The notes under the pieces: model-generated
The model's database searches: none
What the model was told of the DNA's origin: nothing
What the model saw: only the letters and a program-made list of their open reading frames with translations
Shown here: piece by piece, positions 36,032-50,000 of the stretch
How positions within the stretch are numbered: the first letter of the stretch is position 1
Layout of the letters: each line of letters starts with the position of its first letter
DNA from: Albula goreensis
Taxonomy: Eukaryota; Chordata; Actinopteri; Albuliformes; Albulidae
DNA length: 64,000 bases
Direction of reading: 5' to 3'
Assembly: GCA_022829145.1 (NCBI GenBank)
Contig: CM040746.1
Location: forward strand, 18,848,332-18,912,331
Translations under genes and position numbers: made by a program

Positions 36032-38936
36032 GGACAGGTATGACAGGCAATGTACGTCTACCATGCTACGTGACCAGCAGTGCATATCTACTAACTCTAG
36101 GGGGTGCTATTATTGCATTCAATGGGCCTATTGACACACTCCTTTCCCTAAAGGAAAGATATGGAATTAGCATCTTTTCCTGTGCCAAATCAGTAGGCAC
36201 AGTGGGTGTGCCCACACGTGGGCGTGGCGGGAGGGAAAAACCTAAAAAACAGGAAAGAAAGTGCATTGTCCCTGATCTGTGATCAGCCTCATCTCTCTTC
36301 ATCACTTGCAGCCCTTAGCCCTGACAGAGGCACAGAGGGAGGGGTCGCCAGGGACCCAATGAGTTATGACAGCAAGCCAAACATCCGTCTCTCGGATTAC
36401 TGTGTCAGCTCACACTGACTGCATCTCAATGCTGTCTCTTCAAAGCCAGGAGTTATGCCCAAAAAGGAGGGGGGGAGGATGGGAGTAAGGGAGGTATGGA
36501 GGGCAAAGCCACACTTCAAGGAACCTGCCGCTAAGGGTCAATAATTCCATGATTCCCTGAGCACCATCTCAAATTGTGCATACTTTAAGCACATTCTTGC
36601 TTTGCACACACACACACATACACACACACACACACACAAACACACCCACTCACACGCAATTACCCTGAGCTAGTGTAAACACTTTCTAATTATAGAAGGG
36701 ATAGAATCAATGTCAGCTGACACAACGTTAAAAATGTCACTGGTCATCATATTACAGGAGTGAAGGCTGCACGGCCACTCAGTGCTCTGTGTCAGTGAGA
36801 GCCAAACAGGTCATGAGCAGGGGTGCAGTGGTGCTGCTCTGCATTTCAGTAACACAGCATTGAAAAACAATGCATCTGAGCACTCATTCACAAACAACTG
36901 CCACATAATATGACATTTATATAACAACGTCCCGTTACAGAAGCAACATATATTACACACTCAAAATCAGAACTGATTGACTTACCATGAGTGTAAATGT
37001 ATTGCACATAAAACAAACTGTAGCCACTTTCAAATATGATGAATTGCAGGAAATATTTATACATTTTCAAAATATTATGCAACATGCTTTAGCAGTTATG
37101 ACTTATTTATTGGAATTCTTATTTGATCAGGTAATGATTGTGTATTACTTTTATCAGTAAGTAAGTAAGTTAAGTCATTAGGAGAACAAACTGGATTATC
37201 TATTAGATCTTCCAGATTATCCACTATAAGAAAATGCCTTTCTCTGTCTGTATTATGCTCCATTCACTAACGCTAACAACAGAAGAATGAAGCTTCATTA
37301 ACCTGCTTCTGGGTGGAGCTAATATTTTCTTGCGATCACTGACTTATAAGGCTGAATAAAAATACATTATCCTTCAGGGCAATGACCACGAAGATGCGTT
37401 GCATCATGTTGGAACAAGGGCCATTGTAGTTCTATTGGCATATATTAAAATAGACCAATAAAAAGGTGTTTGGTATGATGCAGCAAATGACAACATTAAC
37501 CAAATGCATTTAACTAGACAACTCAAAAATGAAGTAACCTTTAATTCAACAAGCTTGAGTTCCAATGTATATGTGACGCAACTTAATTGTACAATCAGTA
37601 TGTGTTTTTCTCAACATAGAATCAAATCATGCTGGAATTGTCCAAATAATGAAAATGTATTAATGAGTGGATCTAATGCACTGAGTCACAAGTGTTCTTT
37701 TTTTTGTTCATTTCAATCACCAGTAGAAAAAATAATATGAAAAATAATTCAGTTACAAGTAAACATAAATTTACTATTGTAACATTATCTTTAACATGAC
37801 AGAATGTCATTCACAGTGTCACAAAGTGATATGACAAGCACTGCTCAGTGAATTGAGGTGTAATTGCTTTTGATTGGTTTTGATTAGTAATAATTAAATG
37901 ACTAATTGAGATGATTCAGGTAATCTGAAATGAAATTAGTTTTAATGATTGCTCAAGAGGCAGCTTGAAGTGCATGCTGTATTGGAATTTTAAAAAAATG
38001 TGTTGGCAAAATAAATTTAATGCAAAAAACATGTGGCTTTACTGAATTCTCTCCCATGTTTCCTGTGATGTCACTTCTGGTATTTGCTGTCATGTGAGGC
38101 CTTCTAATGAGGAATCATTTTATGTCATCTACCCTAGTGCGACACGTTCCCTTAAACCTCTTCCTGGACATTAATGACTCCATAGCTCACATTTGCAAAC
38201 ATCCAACTCTTAGGGCAAAACATCTGGATGATGTCTGTCGGCAAGACCCTCCAATTCACAGAAATGTCATTATTTCTCCTTCCAGCTCTCCCACCCAAAC
38301 CTTTTTTTGCCTTCATTTCATTAAGCGTTCTGTGGGAGATTTGCGAATTGCAGTTTCTAAGGAAAGGGAAATATAAAAGGTGTGAAACAATATGTATGTA
38401 AATGTGGTTTTGGCTCCTGTACAGAGCAAGGCCATGGGGGTTTATGATTTATTGAAATGCATCAGTAATGATACACTTTAGTTGCGGTGCTGTATAGAAA
38501 CAATTGTATAGAACACTCGGTTCCTCTTCAGCAAATTTACAGTTGTTCATCAAAAGCACAGGGCCTAAAATAATGACATAATTGACAGGGCAGCATTGGA
38601 CTGGGGTGGTAAGACTTTGCAGTGTAGGGTAGTAACTGACATTTCCTGTTGTCTTTTGAGGGAGGTGGTTGGACAGTCAGGGATAGGCAGGGCTTAAGGC
38701 ACTGTAGTGCAATCATACAGCTGTGTCATATTCACGGAGTGCTTTCCAGCATGGTCCTGAGGCTGGGCTAGACCCAGCTGCACTGCATCGGGAACTGTAA
38801 TGATCCTCTCTCTTGAAAAGGATCCAGGCCAATCCTAAGGGAAAACCCATCGGTAGTGGGCTTCTCTGGCAGTTTTATTGTTAATCAATTCACATTCTTC
38901 CATTTTTTGCATCCAAATATTCTTTCAGCTCTGTCT

Positions 38937-38938
<2 letters not shown>

Positions 38939-39030
<92 letters not shown>
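38939..39030. repeat. (AC)n microsatellite
   Basis: About 46 uninterrupted AC units. Confidence 0.98.
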
Positions 39031-39034
<4 letters not shown>

Positions 39035-42000
39035 GTCCAGTGTCTGTGTATCTCAATAAGTGGTTGTACTGCTATGATTTGATTTTCTGCCCAGATAAAG
39101 CAATGGCAAAAGCACACTGATCTAACTCGGCTCAACAAAACATGACACACAACCAAGCATTTTTCAGGTGATTGGAATATTGGACCATTTTTGAACTCAA
39201 TAGTTTTTTTTAACCCTCATCATGAACTGGGAAGGTAAACGGACAGTATGCAGCTTCCTCTAAGGGTGGAGCAGAATAGTGTTTTGGCACAAACAAACAC
39301 AATCAGAGCACATTGACTGTCCCCTAATGCCTTCATAGAGCTGCCCATGTTATTGCATTTCCTATTCTCCAAATAAAGGGCCTCAGCACTGGAACTATAT
39401 GTGCGGCCTGCTAAAAGAGGCAAGGCAGAGAAGCTGCATTTTTACACCGGAGTCACTAGGCCTTTAAATGCTAATAATGATAGGATGGCTTTTGCATTAA
39501 ACATGGAGGTGTGAGCAATTGGTTTTGGTGGGAGGAGGAAGAGGAGGGGTGTCTATCTGACAGAATTTAATAACTCAGCCCTTAAAGAGGGTTATTTTCC
39601 ATCCTCAGATTTGAACACTACGGCGGGGGCATTATTTAATTTTCTGCGCTCGGCCGAATACGTAATGCTCTTTAATCCCACCGTGTGGAGAAATCCAGAC
39701 ACAGTGGCAGCCGGAGAGATGCCTGGCATTCAGTAGTTATGGCGCCCCCTAGCATTCCCTAGAGGGAAAGAAATCAGACCAGGGAACCAATCCACACAAT
39801 TGAGGATGACATCTGTACTGAGCATATTCTGAAAACCATTTCATAAACAAACCTATTCTTTTCTACATGCACACAGCCATATGACAATTGCAGGGTCAGC
39901 CAGATATGAAAACGGTATTATTAACCCATCATAGAGTACATTTTTGTGTTATGAGAAAGAGAGGCCCTTTATTCTGGTTTGGAAATCCGGACAAATCTGG
40001 TCGTTTTGCACAAACCTGGCATTCTAGCGTCACATGGGATTGTCTCTCCAGCAGACGTGCACCTGCAGGACAGTCAGCCTAGAGATTTATGAGGCGCAAA
40101 TGGAGTGGGCAAGGTTAGGGGATAAAGCTGTCACTCAGACACTGCCAAGCACTGGATGAAACCTGCTCCGTGTTTTATTAGGGGAGCTCCATACCATAAA
40201 GCAGTCAACCCACTTCCTGGACAAAATGCTGTCCAAGGGCTGTTTCTGAGCCTCATAATGACACCGTGCTGCTGGTTGTATGACTCTGTCAGAGTAAATG
40301 GGGTGAATTATTTGGTTGGTGGGTTGAAACCCCTCTCGACATTCAAGCACAGAGAACCAGGTGTGTGGCTGAGAGTTAAAGGTTGTAGAAGTAACAGTGT
40401 TGCCATGGGGATCTACCTGAGATGCCTGGTGGGCAAGATCAAACTCGCTAACTATTTCCTTTTCTTTTCCATTTCTGCACTTACAAATTTCTTACTATCC
40501 TTCCAAATGATCCACTTGTTATTTCACTTCAGGCAAAAAAAGAAAGAAGAGAAAACTGTAAAAGGCACTCAGTTGTAAAAACCAAGGTCTGATTTATTTT
40601 GAAAGTGACAGATGATTGGGATTTGCTGTAAGTTAATCTTCATCTAGTGCACCACACAAAGTGCCCCACGAAACTCATAAAAACAAATAAGAATCGTCAG
40701 TCACATCTGCACGCTGACTACCGCTGAGAATTTGTTCTCCCGTGTGTGGAGTGTATATGATACAGGGAGATAGGATCAGTTTATGTGTGATCTGTATCAC
40801 TGAGGGGGATGTGTGGAGGAGGGGATAGGTTAAGGCACTACTGCCAGCCCTTTGGTCTGTTGACAGGACATTAAAAGAAGTGAATGATATTTGTGAGAGA
40901 AGTAGGGCTGGGCGTATTAACTGCTTTGGGGCATAGACAGTGCCACCCAGGTGGGGAAAGAGGTGTGGCAAGTCCTAGATGGGTTATATCCATTGGCTAC
41001 ACAGGTTATTCACGTTACAGCACAGTGTGTAATGTTGTGTATAAGGCATTAACAAAGCTATGTGAAGAGGACATGCTGTTCGGAGGGCATGAACTGACCT
41101 CTTGTTCATTCTGATAAAGAGCTTACCTTCCTAACCTCCCTCAGGCTACAGCCTCAAAAAGGTGCCTTAGCCAATCAGCAGCCACCCTTCAGAGCTTATT
41201 GTGTCAGCCTGTGATTGTTGGTAAAATGTAGGATTCTTTTCATTTCCCTCCTGCCATCCTCATGTACCTTTATTCAGCTAATGATCTTTGTTCAGTTTCT
41301 TTTATTGACAGATGAAAGCACTGTGTTAAATATTCAGTGTTATTGTCATTCTCTCTGAAATACAATATTTCCTTGTCACCTTGTGCATGCCATACCCTGA
41401 CAGTATGTGCATCCAATCTATAAGAAAAGGGCCATTGCAGAAGGGCAAATTTTGGGCATGCACATGGGAGAGAGGCAAATGAATATGCAGTATTCACAGT
41501 GTACTGTAATCTCTGCTACTGTGTGGCAGTGTCCGTCCTTAAAATGTGCACCATTGTAGGTGTCAATCATGTGAATCCATCCTCCAAAAAAGTGACTGTG
41601 TGTGTGTCAGATAGCAGGTGTGGTTCAGTCATAGGGATTATCATAAGCACTTTAGAGGAACAAGAAAGTTTAACAATTGCTCATTGTTTTGGGTATTGGA
41701 TTTTTTTTCTGCTTGGCCCAGTGCACCCACCTTGTGATCACAAAAGAGTCACTGAGGCAGCAATTCGCTAAAATGCCAAAAGTTGACACACAGAAGCAGA
41801 GACCCCCCCCACGATGCCGTACCCGCTCTGGACCGCAATGTGATGAGATGCCGTTCTCCAACTGCATCGCTCATGCTGGAAAGCCCTCCGGGGGGAACTT
41901 GTGCGAAGGGGAAGAGAAGAAATCACAGATTCTTCCCTTTTTCTCCCACTAAAGGCGTCAGGCCTCTGCTCCTCATCCACTTTTAATGAAGGGGGGTCTC

Positions 42001-42555
42001 ACTACACTGCCCTCTCAAATTGCCTTCTCTCCCCTGTTCCCCCAGTGAACGTCCAGCTGAGATCCTGGCCCCGTTTAACACATTCGCCTCCATGTACCAT
42101 AAGGCGGCAGACTGCTTCTGTCTGTCTCCAGCCTGATTGCGATTCCCGCCTCTTCAGATTTTCATGACAATTACCACGGTGACACTCTTTGAATCTCGAT
42201 GCACTAATTTGTTCACACAAGTAATGACTGAACATCGGATTCAGTGAGTATGTGTGTGCTTCTGAATTCATCTGGCGATATTCTCATTAAATTTGTTCCA
42301 AATGGCAAAAAACAATTATGTGAATGTTCATTACAGTGTTATGCTATCCAAAACATATGTTTCTTAAGAACAGGACCGTTGTGCAGAAATGCTCAACAGA
42401 CACTATTTCAGTGTTTGGGGTTGGGGGGTAGAATCCCCCAGTGGACCCTGCGCCTAATTACAAACACAGCAGAAATGTCAGAGCAATTTGCAGCCCTAAC
42501 TCACGAGGGAGCCGTAAGAGAGAGAATCAGCTGCCCTCTTTCACCACAAACACTT

Positions 42556-42590
<35 letters not shown>

Positions 42591-45500
42591 CATGCACTCA
42601 TGCACACACACACAAAACCCGCCATACGCTTACATATGTACAAAAGAAAGCGCTCTCAAACACACGTGTCCACAGCAAACATGTGCAGACATGCGCACAG
42701 ACACAAACAGATACTGTAGCTATACACACCCATGCTGTTAGATTGTGCTCTGCAATAGAATGTACTGGAATTGTCCCTGAACCAAGCCCACTAGCAGCAA
42801 ACATTTCTACAGTGCAGTCAATGCTGGCCCTGACATGCTACTGTAATAAATGTCAGCGGCTGCAGAGAGACTCATCTGATGGGCATTTGCATTTTTTCAC
42901 AAGCTTCAGAGCGCTAAGTCAAGTCAGGGGAGGTCACTCTGTAACAAGAGTACACAGGCTGGGGCAGAGCATGTGCAGTGCGCAGTGAGGGGGATGGGAG
43001 GTGGGGGATCTGGGGGTGGGGTACTCCTCTTCTTCATCCAGGTGCCACCTGTGAGAGGACGAGGATACGATTATCGTCCTGGCACCTTCTTGTGAAAGGG
43101 AGAGACTGGGGACAGGTGCGCTCCCAGCACCAGACGAAGAGCATTGTAAAGGTCATGGAGCGGAGGAGAAGATGGGTGCAAAGAGAGGCTGAATGCAGGG
43201 GGATGGCTGTGCTCTGAGGGAGGATGCCTGAGCCCGAATGGGGAGGCAGGGCACGCGCCGGGGGTCGCCCGGGCGACAGCTGAGGTGTCCTCCTGGTTCA
43301 TGATGACGCAGCGCCTCTCCACTTACGGTCTGTTGTGTGGGTAGGGGCTTTCCGCCTGCTCAGCTTCACTCACCCCATCGATTCGTTACAATCCCCCCTG
43401 CAGGTCTGCGGCGCCTCGGCCCGCTCTAGATCCAGCTGGGCTCACGGCTCAGCTCCAGAGAACCTCTGCTCCATCAGGGAGGTTCTGGTGCCGCCCGCTG
43501 AGCCGGCCCGGCGCCCCCGGGACTTGATTAATTGCCCGGAGTCTGGTTGAGACAGGAGCAGAGAGGTAATCAGCAGGCTACTGGAACATAATGCCGTTTC
43601 AGGGTCGCCGTGCGCCTAACCCACAGTGTACAAGCTGCTATTATTGTATCTGGATTTGTTTTGTTCCCTGAAAGAGCTGGAAACATTTTAACCCCACTCT
43701 CCCTGCCCCCTCTGCCCCCCTCCTCAGATTGGCTCAGCTGGGACTGCTCCAGATGCCCCTGGAACTGGGGGGTGGGCGCTGGGGTGTCCGACTGGCTGCT
43801 CTTTCTACATGCGCTAAATGGAAATTGTCTTATTAGCAGAGTTTTAATGTGCTCCTGAGGTTTCTGCAACTGATACCGGTGGAATTTTAATTAACGGGCG
43901 CCATAAATATTTCATTTATTGAAATCTACAACCTTTTTCACTCTCTCAGTCTGTAGACAGGAAAGACTTGTGCTGCTGTCTGTCCATGCACAGGTGTTTG
44001 CCTTTGGACACAAACACACCACACACACATGCACGCACACACACGCTTGACTACATCCTTTAAGAATCCAATATTTTTTTTCACCATTTCCTCTTTGATT
44101 TTTATATGTTAAATATTATCAGAAGGGATCATAAAAAAGGAAAATCTGAGAGGGGAGAAGAGATAAATCTCAGACTCAGACTTTCTTTGCAAGACCAGGC
44201 CACTCTCCTAACCTGTCAATCATTTACAGAGCCAGCTAAACCAAGGGTGTCACATTTAGTTATTGATTACTACGTTTTATTGATTATGTGGTTACTGAGT
44301 CTTTATTGAGTTATTCTGATAAAAGGATACTAAAAGAATAATTTCACGTTTATATGTATTAACTGCAAACCAATCGGCCCTGTTAGGAAAATAATGGGAT
44401 TATCTATCAATAGCAGAAGCTATAGTAATAACCTGCATACACATGGGCCTCCAATTCACTGAGTTTTACGTCACTAATCTAATCAGTGATGGTGAGACAT
44501 ACACACAAAGCAATATTATAGCTTCCCACCAGGATAACAGGACAGGGAACCCAAAGCCATAGAGGATATGCACACTTGTCCACTGTGAGCAGGGGCTTAT
44601 CGCATGGCATCCTGGCCTGTTCCAGTGTGCCACTGAATGCTTGGGGCAGGTCCCCCATCATCAGTATTCATTCACTCATTGGGCTTCAGCTCTTACCCAC
44701 AGCACCTGAATTCTGGATCCTGTTTAGATGCTGGGCTCGTCTCCTGTGGAGGCTCAGATAAAGAGACTTGCTCCGGGGAATGGCAGAGGTATCTGAACCC
44801 TAAAGTCCACCACTTCCGACTGCTTGCCCTGATGCTGTGCACATTACAATGCTAAACTCCTGGCACCCTGCCGAATGTGGGCTTCACTCGCGTCCAGGGT
44901 TTCCTGACCTCACTAGCGATGCAATCAGTAACCATTCAACAAGAACACTTCTCAACCCCACCTTACTACTGCCGATGGTTGTTTATTTGTTTATTTTCTC
45001 CCAATTTTGTATTCCCAGCTGTATTTGTCAGCCTGACTTAATGCTGAAAATCCTCTTTTCATTTGGGAGAAAGGAAGACAAGTGTATGCTCTCCTCCAAA
45101 GAGTTTGCTGCAGGCTGCTGCTTATATTCACTTGGCAGGCCACAAGCTGAGTTGTGCCGTTATTATGTTGGAGGACCCTGCTTCTCAACTATTTGACACT
45201 CGATCAACCAGAGGTCTTGAGCAAAAAGAGTGAAAACCCTGTTGACTGAAATGTTCCTTTCAAGGGGAAAGCCATAGCCAATTATGGCCAGGGCAACTGG
45301 CCGCACCCTACAGTGGAATTTGTTAAATTTGTGGGTTGCACTACTGCATTGAACCCAAGCATTTTAATAGGACAGATAATCCATAAACCCAAGGACTATG
45401 TATCTTAAAGCACTTATCTTAAAACAAGAGTGCATAATCTTATTATGTCCAGAAAATGTCCTACATGGATCTTTTTTTTCCCAAAGGAAAATCTTTCCTT

Positions 45501-46021
45501 CTTTATCTAAAGGATTGGGACCTCATGAAGATATTGCTTCTTAAATAATATTAAAAAAGAGAAATAAGAGCTGCGCAAGTTAAGCTTAGTTATTAGAAGA
45601 TGGCATAGAATTTTGAGATATATTATTAAAGCATTAGTATTATAACACCTTCTGTGTGCTTACTTTATGACAAATGATCCTCAAATGAAAGAAATATGAA
45701 ATTTCTGTGATGCCGAGCCTCTCTACGGATATGAAGCGATTTCCCCAGAGTGTGGGAGGCAGCTGAGTGACAGCTCTGATCTTGTTTGCCATCTCGGCAT
45801 AAAGTGGCCTGTCCAGACGCATGTGTGTCTTCCTCACCCCCATCCTCATGTGTTGCTGACCTGGCTACTCACACTCTCAGCGTAGAGGGAAACTCTGATC
45901 ACTGGCCAGCATGGAGCCACTGCAAACTAAACCCAACTCAGCCTTACTTTTACTAATACTGTCCTTATGTCCACCTGGGGAGAGTAACAAGGGCTTTTTT
46001 TCTATACATATATCGGATCTA
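39031..46021. other. intronic sequence, mostly unique, with GC-richer blocks
   Basis: Short (AC)n at 42560-42589. Non-repetitive, CpG-containing blocks around 39590-39690, 42030-42200 and 43370-43920 stand out from the A/T-rich background and are discussed as candidate regulatory segments. No exon was recognised. Confidence 0.6.
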
Positions 46022-46266
46022 TACTGTACAATGGCATACATAAGTATTGGCACCCTTTGTAAAGATGAGCTAAAAAGCCTATAAAAATGAAGGAAAAAAC
46101 ACAAGTTATGTTTTGTATTCAAATGTTCAAAATTAATAATCTATAACTCAGACACATCTGTTTAGAAAAATAGTTTATATCTATTGATTGATATCCTTAA
46201 TTATAAATAAGACAATGGTCAAAATCATTGGCACGGTTTGCTGTAAAGCTCATTAATTCCTCCTAA

Positions 46267-46290
46267 GTGTGTTGTTTGGTAAAATTCCAA
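46267..46290. repeat. 24-bp direct repeat, first copy
   Basis: GTGTGTTGTTTGGTAAAATT plus four bases recurs at 46984-47007 with one mismatch, immediately beside the hairpin in the same Tc1-like element. Confidence 0.9.
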
Positions 46291-46908
46291 AAGGATTTAA
46301 TGTACCTGCTTCAAGTATGATCCATCAAGATCATGAGACTCAAGGCATATTCCTTTCAGGTACTCCATCATGCCTTTACTGCAGCCTCTTGCATTTTGAA
46401 TTATTCTCAGTAGGCTTTTCTGGAATGAATCAGGTTTAGCTGTTATTTACTCTGGTGTAGACTCAACCACACTGTTGACTACATAATATCAATATATTGA
46501 GACACAGATGGACTAAATTCATCTAAACCCATAACTATACTACCATAATGCATCAAGATACAGATGTTTCATTTTAAGGTAGTGTTTCTTACTGTTCTCC
46601 TGTTGACCTCTTGGGGAAATTACCAGTGATAAGAGCGCTGTAATGTATGCATCTGTAACGTTATATTCAGGGGCAGCAAAATGATAGTATATTGGGGTCA
46701 TTCTTCAGATTCTCAATATAATAAAATGTAATGTATCAACCATGTCATTCACACTGTACAAGCATGAAAAATAACAAAATCTTAACAAACATGAAAATCA
46801 AGGATGCCAATACATTTGACAAAGCTCTTTTGTAGAGTAAAGGTTATCACTAAATTGATTGAAACTTTTTTTTCTACACAAATACATGAGCTATATAAAA
46901 TAATTTTT

Positions 46909-46984
46909 CAAACGTTCTGAACTCATAAAGCTCATTATATAATATATTATATATATAATGAGCTTTATGCGTTCAGAACATTTG
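46909..46984. repeat. long near-perfect inverted repeat (hairpin)
   Basis: Arms 46914-46941 and 46952-46979 are complementary over 28 bp with one mismatch, around a 10-nt AT loop. Pairing extends to 46909/46984 with one further mismatch. One arm begins GTTCTGAACTCATAAAGCTC. Confidence 0.95.
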
Positions 46985-47096
46985 TGTGTTGTTTGGTAAA
47001 ATTTCAATAATATATATATTTTCTTTTTTACAGTCTTTTAGCCTCATGTTTACCAAGGTTGGCAATAATAATGGCAATAATCTGGAGGGCACTGTA

Positions 47097-50000
47097 ATTG
47101 AGGTTTAAGCTTTGAACTGATTCTAGTGGGATATTTGACTGTTCTTCAAGAAGGCCAGCATTCCGTTTTGGAAAGACGAATGAAGTGGAATTGCTCTTTA
47201 CATTCTGGAACTTCCCATTAACGTTCAATGTCATTTAGATCCGATGAGGCAGTGGAATTTATTGGACTTCATCCTGAAGTTCATCTATTTACACTTCAGT
47301 CTATTTAACAGTGTACATGAGGGTCTTCCAATAAAATGGCTGTGAGTGTACGATGAAGAGTAACCATTGGGCCCTGTGATTCCTACTAGTGGCTGCCCAT
47401 ACACTTGGGACTATACAATGTGTACTGAACACTTCCTTTGAATTTCTCCAAACATTAAACCATGCAGGTGTATACTTACATTCAATTGATTAGACCTTCC
47501 TACAGTGACTCCTGGCTCATGGGGATGAGTGTGTGTATATTCATAAAAACCAAAAGCCACATCATTTTTCAATGATTATAGTCTTCCTCTGAGTACCTGA
47601 TATGGGCAGGGGTTTGGACGCCTACACAGGAAACACAGCCGTGAGATGTGGTATCGCAGAGTGGGTTTTCCGGGGATTAGCTGTGGCACTAAACACAACA
47701 GCTGATCTTGTGCCCTGATAACAGAAACAAAAGCTTCCTGAGATCTCAGCACCTGATATTTCATTGGGCACTGGCCACAATTTCTGTTGGAGCAGACCAC
47801 ACACATGCACATCTGCCAGATGAAACAAATCTTTTTTGAAACTAGAGAAAACTAGGAAAAACTGCTTTGCTGAATGATTGATTGCCTCACCAGTGTAATC
47901 CTTGGTAGTTGGACAGTGAGTACTCTTTCAACAGTATGCCAAGGCTACCCCCCCATGCTCTCTACTTTAGTGAAACTGACCACTCAAAAGCACAGGGGAT
48001 AAGTGGCTAGGACTATGATTCTGACAGTCTCCTCAATTCTTTCAAGTGGATACCTCAAGGCTATCCTTAAGTATTGTACATAAACAAGCAGTGAACAAAG
48101 CTACTAATAACACGATTTCATATTCTACATATACACAGATCAGCAATACTGCAAGCGTTAAGGTGCTATTTTAAATAGAACTCGTCATTAAATGGTGAAA
48201 ATTTCACAGAATAAAGGAGTATTCTAAATGCCTTTGTGTAATTGTTGTAATTGCTTAACCTATGTTTCTTCCTTATTTTAACTGACCAGCTGCAAGTCTT
48301 TACATGTCTAATCACTACATTATTCTCCATCTGTTTTTCTACCACTGAGGACTGGCATGTTAGCACGTTATCACATCAATATGAACATTAGCCAATGGCA
48401 TGTAATGAAAAAGTTGGAGGATAGATTCTCAGGTGGGCCACTGCACGTGTACTCTTGTGGAATGGCTTGATGTCTAGAAAATACAAATTTACAAATTGTT
48501 TACATAATAATGTAAAAATTGTTGCTTATTTTTAACTCTAAAATGTTAAGTTTGGATTCCAGGAGATTTCAACACACACAGAAGACCCACGTGAACTCAT
48601 TTATTAACACTGCATTCATTTATGCACAACATAACCTTACAGTTTATACATTTACAAGACTACCAAGGTCATCTACCGAAATGGACTCTATAACTATATC
48701 TATGGAAATCAAAGAAGATGGGTAATGACATGCTTTGGGAAGTGAATAGCTTGCCCATTACAGATCTGTGGGAGGGTTACACCTGAAGACAACCCAGTGG
48801 AGAGTAGGCATGAGTAATGTGATCCCAAGTGGGTCAGGAAGGGTGGCTGGGTTACTATATTTGCTCATCTGTATTGCCTTATTAGTAGGGCTATGGAGGA
48901 AGTGCCATGCTGTAGGGGACCACAGCAGTGCTGCTCCTGGAATGTCCAAAGCTTTTGCTGGAAGTCCAATTCCTTAACAACTGCACTAAACATATCCTTA
49001 TCAGGAATGTGTAAGGAATATTTTTCTGGCAGGACTGACTTCCTCACCACAAAGCCATTTTCAGGTTTTAAAATAAAGTTGCGTTCAGTCAACAAAAGTT
49101 GCCCTACCTGATTTGGTTTCTCTCATCATTCATGCCAATTTATGCTCTTTTAATGCTGTCTTTAAAGAAAATACAAGAAGTATGTGCTGCACTTGTATTC
49201 CTCTTTAGACAGGCCAATATGCCAGCAGAAGGAGTGATTTGTGAATTTTGTAGAAGTCCATTGGCATTCACCAGTCAAGCAAGGAACCCTTCACAAAATT
49301 TCTATTACTTACAGAATTTTTGTATTGTGATTTGAATATGAGTGATGCACTCTTATCTATCTTAAACTTGTTTTTGCAGTTCTACCGTCTGCTCGATTCA
49401 CACGGCAGACTTCTGGGGGAGAATTCCTCACTTCCCCCAATTCCATCCAAAGCAGAATGTAAAGCTAAATGACTTGCCAGAAAGGTAGAAACAGAGCCTG
49501 TCACAGCAGTAAAATGCTAGCAGAAATAAACTGCCCTGGTTTGTTAACTACATGGGGGATTAGTTCCTTCTGCTTAGAGCATTACTAATCTCACACTGAC
49601 ACCCATACTTCATTGCAAGGCCTGGGGGTGTCATCTTTTGTGTCAAGCACCGATAACAGGGCTCCCCCCTGAGGCTCTGTTCAAGCCTCACCCAGACCAC
49701 ACACCATAATAATTGATCTGTCCGTTCAACATCCAAAAGCTCAGCTTCAGTGACATCGGTCCCCTGGGGTGTGAGGTTTAAATTCACCCAACTTTTCAGG
49801 ATATGCAGGCACACCCAGGTACAGCCCTGTGTCTGAGGCATTGCCTTCTGCAGTGAGACCATGCCTTGGCTAGCTTAGCAAGCATATTCTTTCAGACATA
49901 AACACTCTGGATCCTGTGATAATTCAAATGGTACCTGAAGGGCTGCTCTGATGTCCTTGCCAGGTGGACCAAATCTTCATACTTGTGTGAGGGAGGGGCT

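Larger units (their letters stand above)
33226..38938. other. intronic sequence with TG-rich and TA repeats
   Basis: Largely unique. It contains the 34.4 kb TG tract, (TA)n at 35994-36028, a short (CA)n at 36605-36640, and a unique block at 35220-35375 noted among the findings. No exon was recognised. Confidence 0.6.
46024..47094. mobile_element. Tc1-like non-autonomous element
   Basis: Flanked by TA. The left end reads CTGTACAATGGCATACATAA, then GTATTGGCACCCTTTGTAAA. The right end read in reverse is CAGTGCCCTCCAGATTATTG, then CCATTATTATTGCCAACCTT. The phrase ATTGGCACCCTTTGTAAA is typical of fish Tc1 ends. No transposase is recognisable in the 1071-bp interior, which holds a strong hairpin and an internal 24-bp direct repeat. 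Confidence 0.6.

Noticed and set aside
40156-40578. 140-codon plus-strand open frame
   Set aside because: Low-information sequence running into a lysine-rich A tract; no domain recognised.
42244-42741. 165-codon plus-strand frame
   Set aside because: Runs through a CA repeat and shows no domain; no splice context.
45640-45849. Minus-strand frame beginning MRMGVRKTHMRLDRPLYAEM that looks protein-like
   Set aside because: No recognisable family, no fitting splice phase to adamts2, and not continued by a neighbouring exon; perhaps a conserved noncoding block or chance.
46909-46984. Hairpin as a microRNA precursor
   Set aside because: It lies in a transposon remnant, is AT-rich with nearly perfect pairing and lacks the usual bulged stem; a foldback repeat is simpler, though small-RNA data could overturn this.
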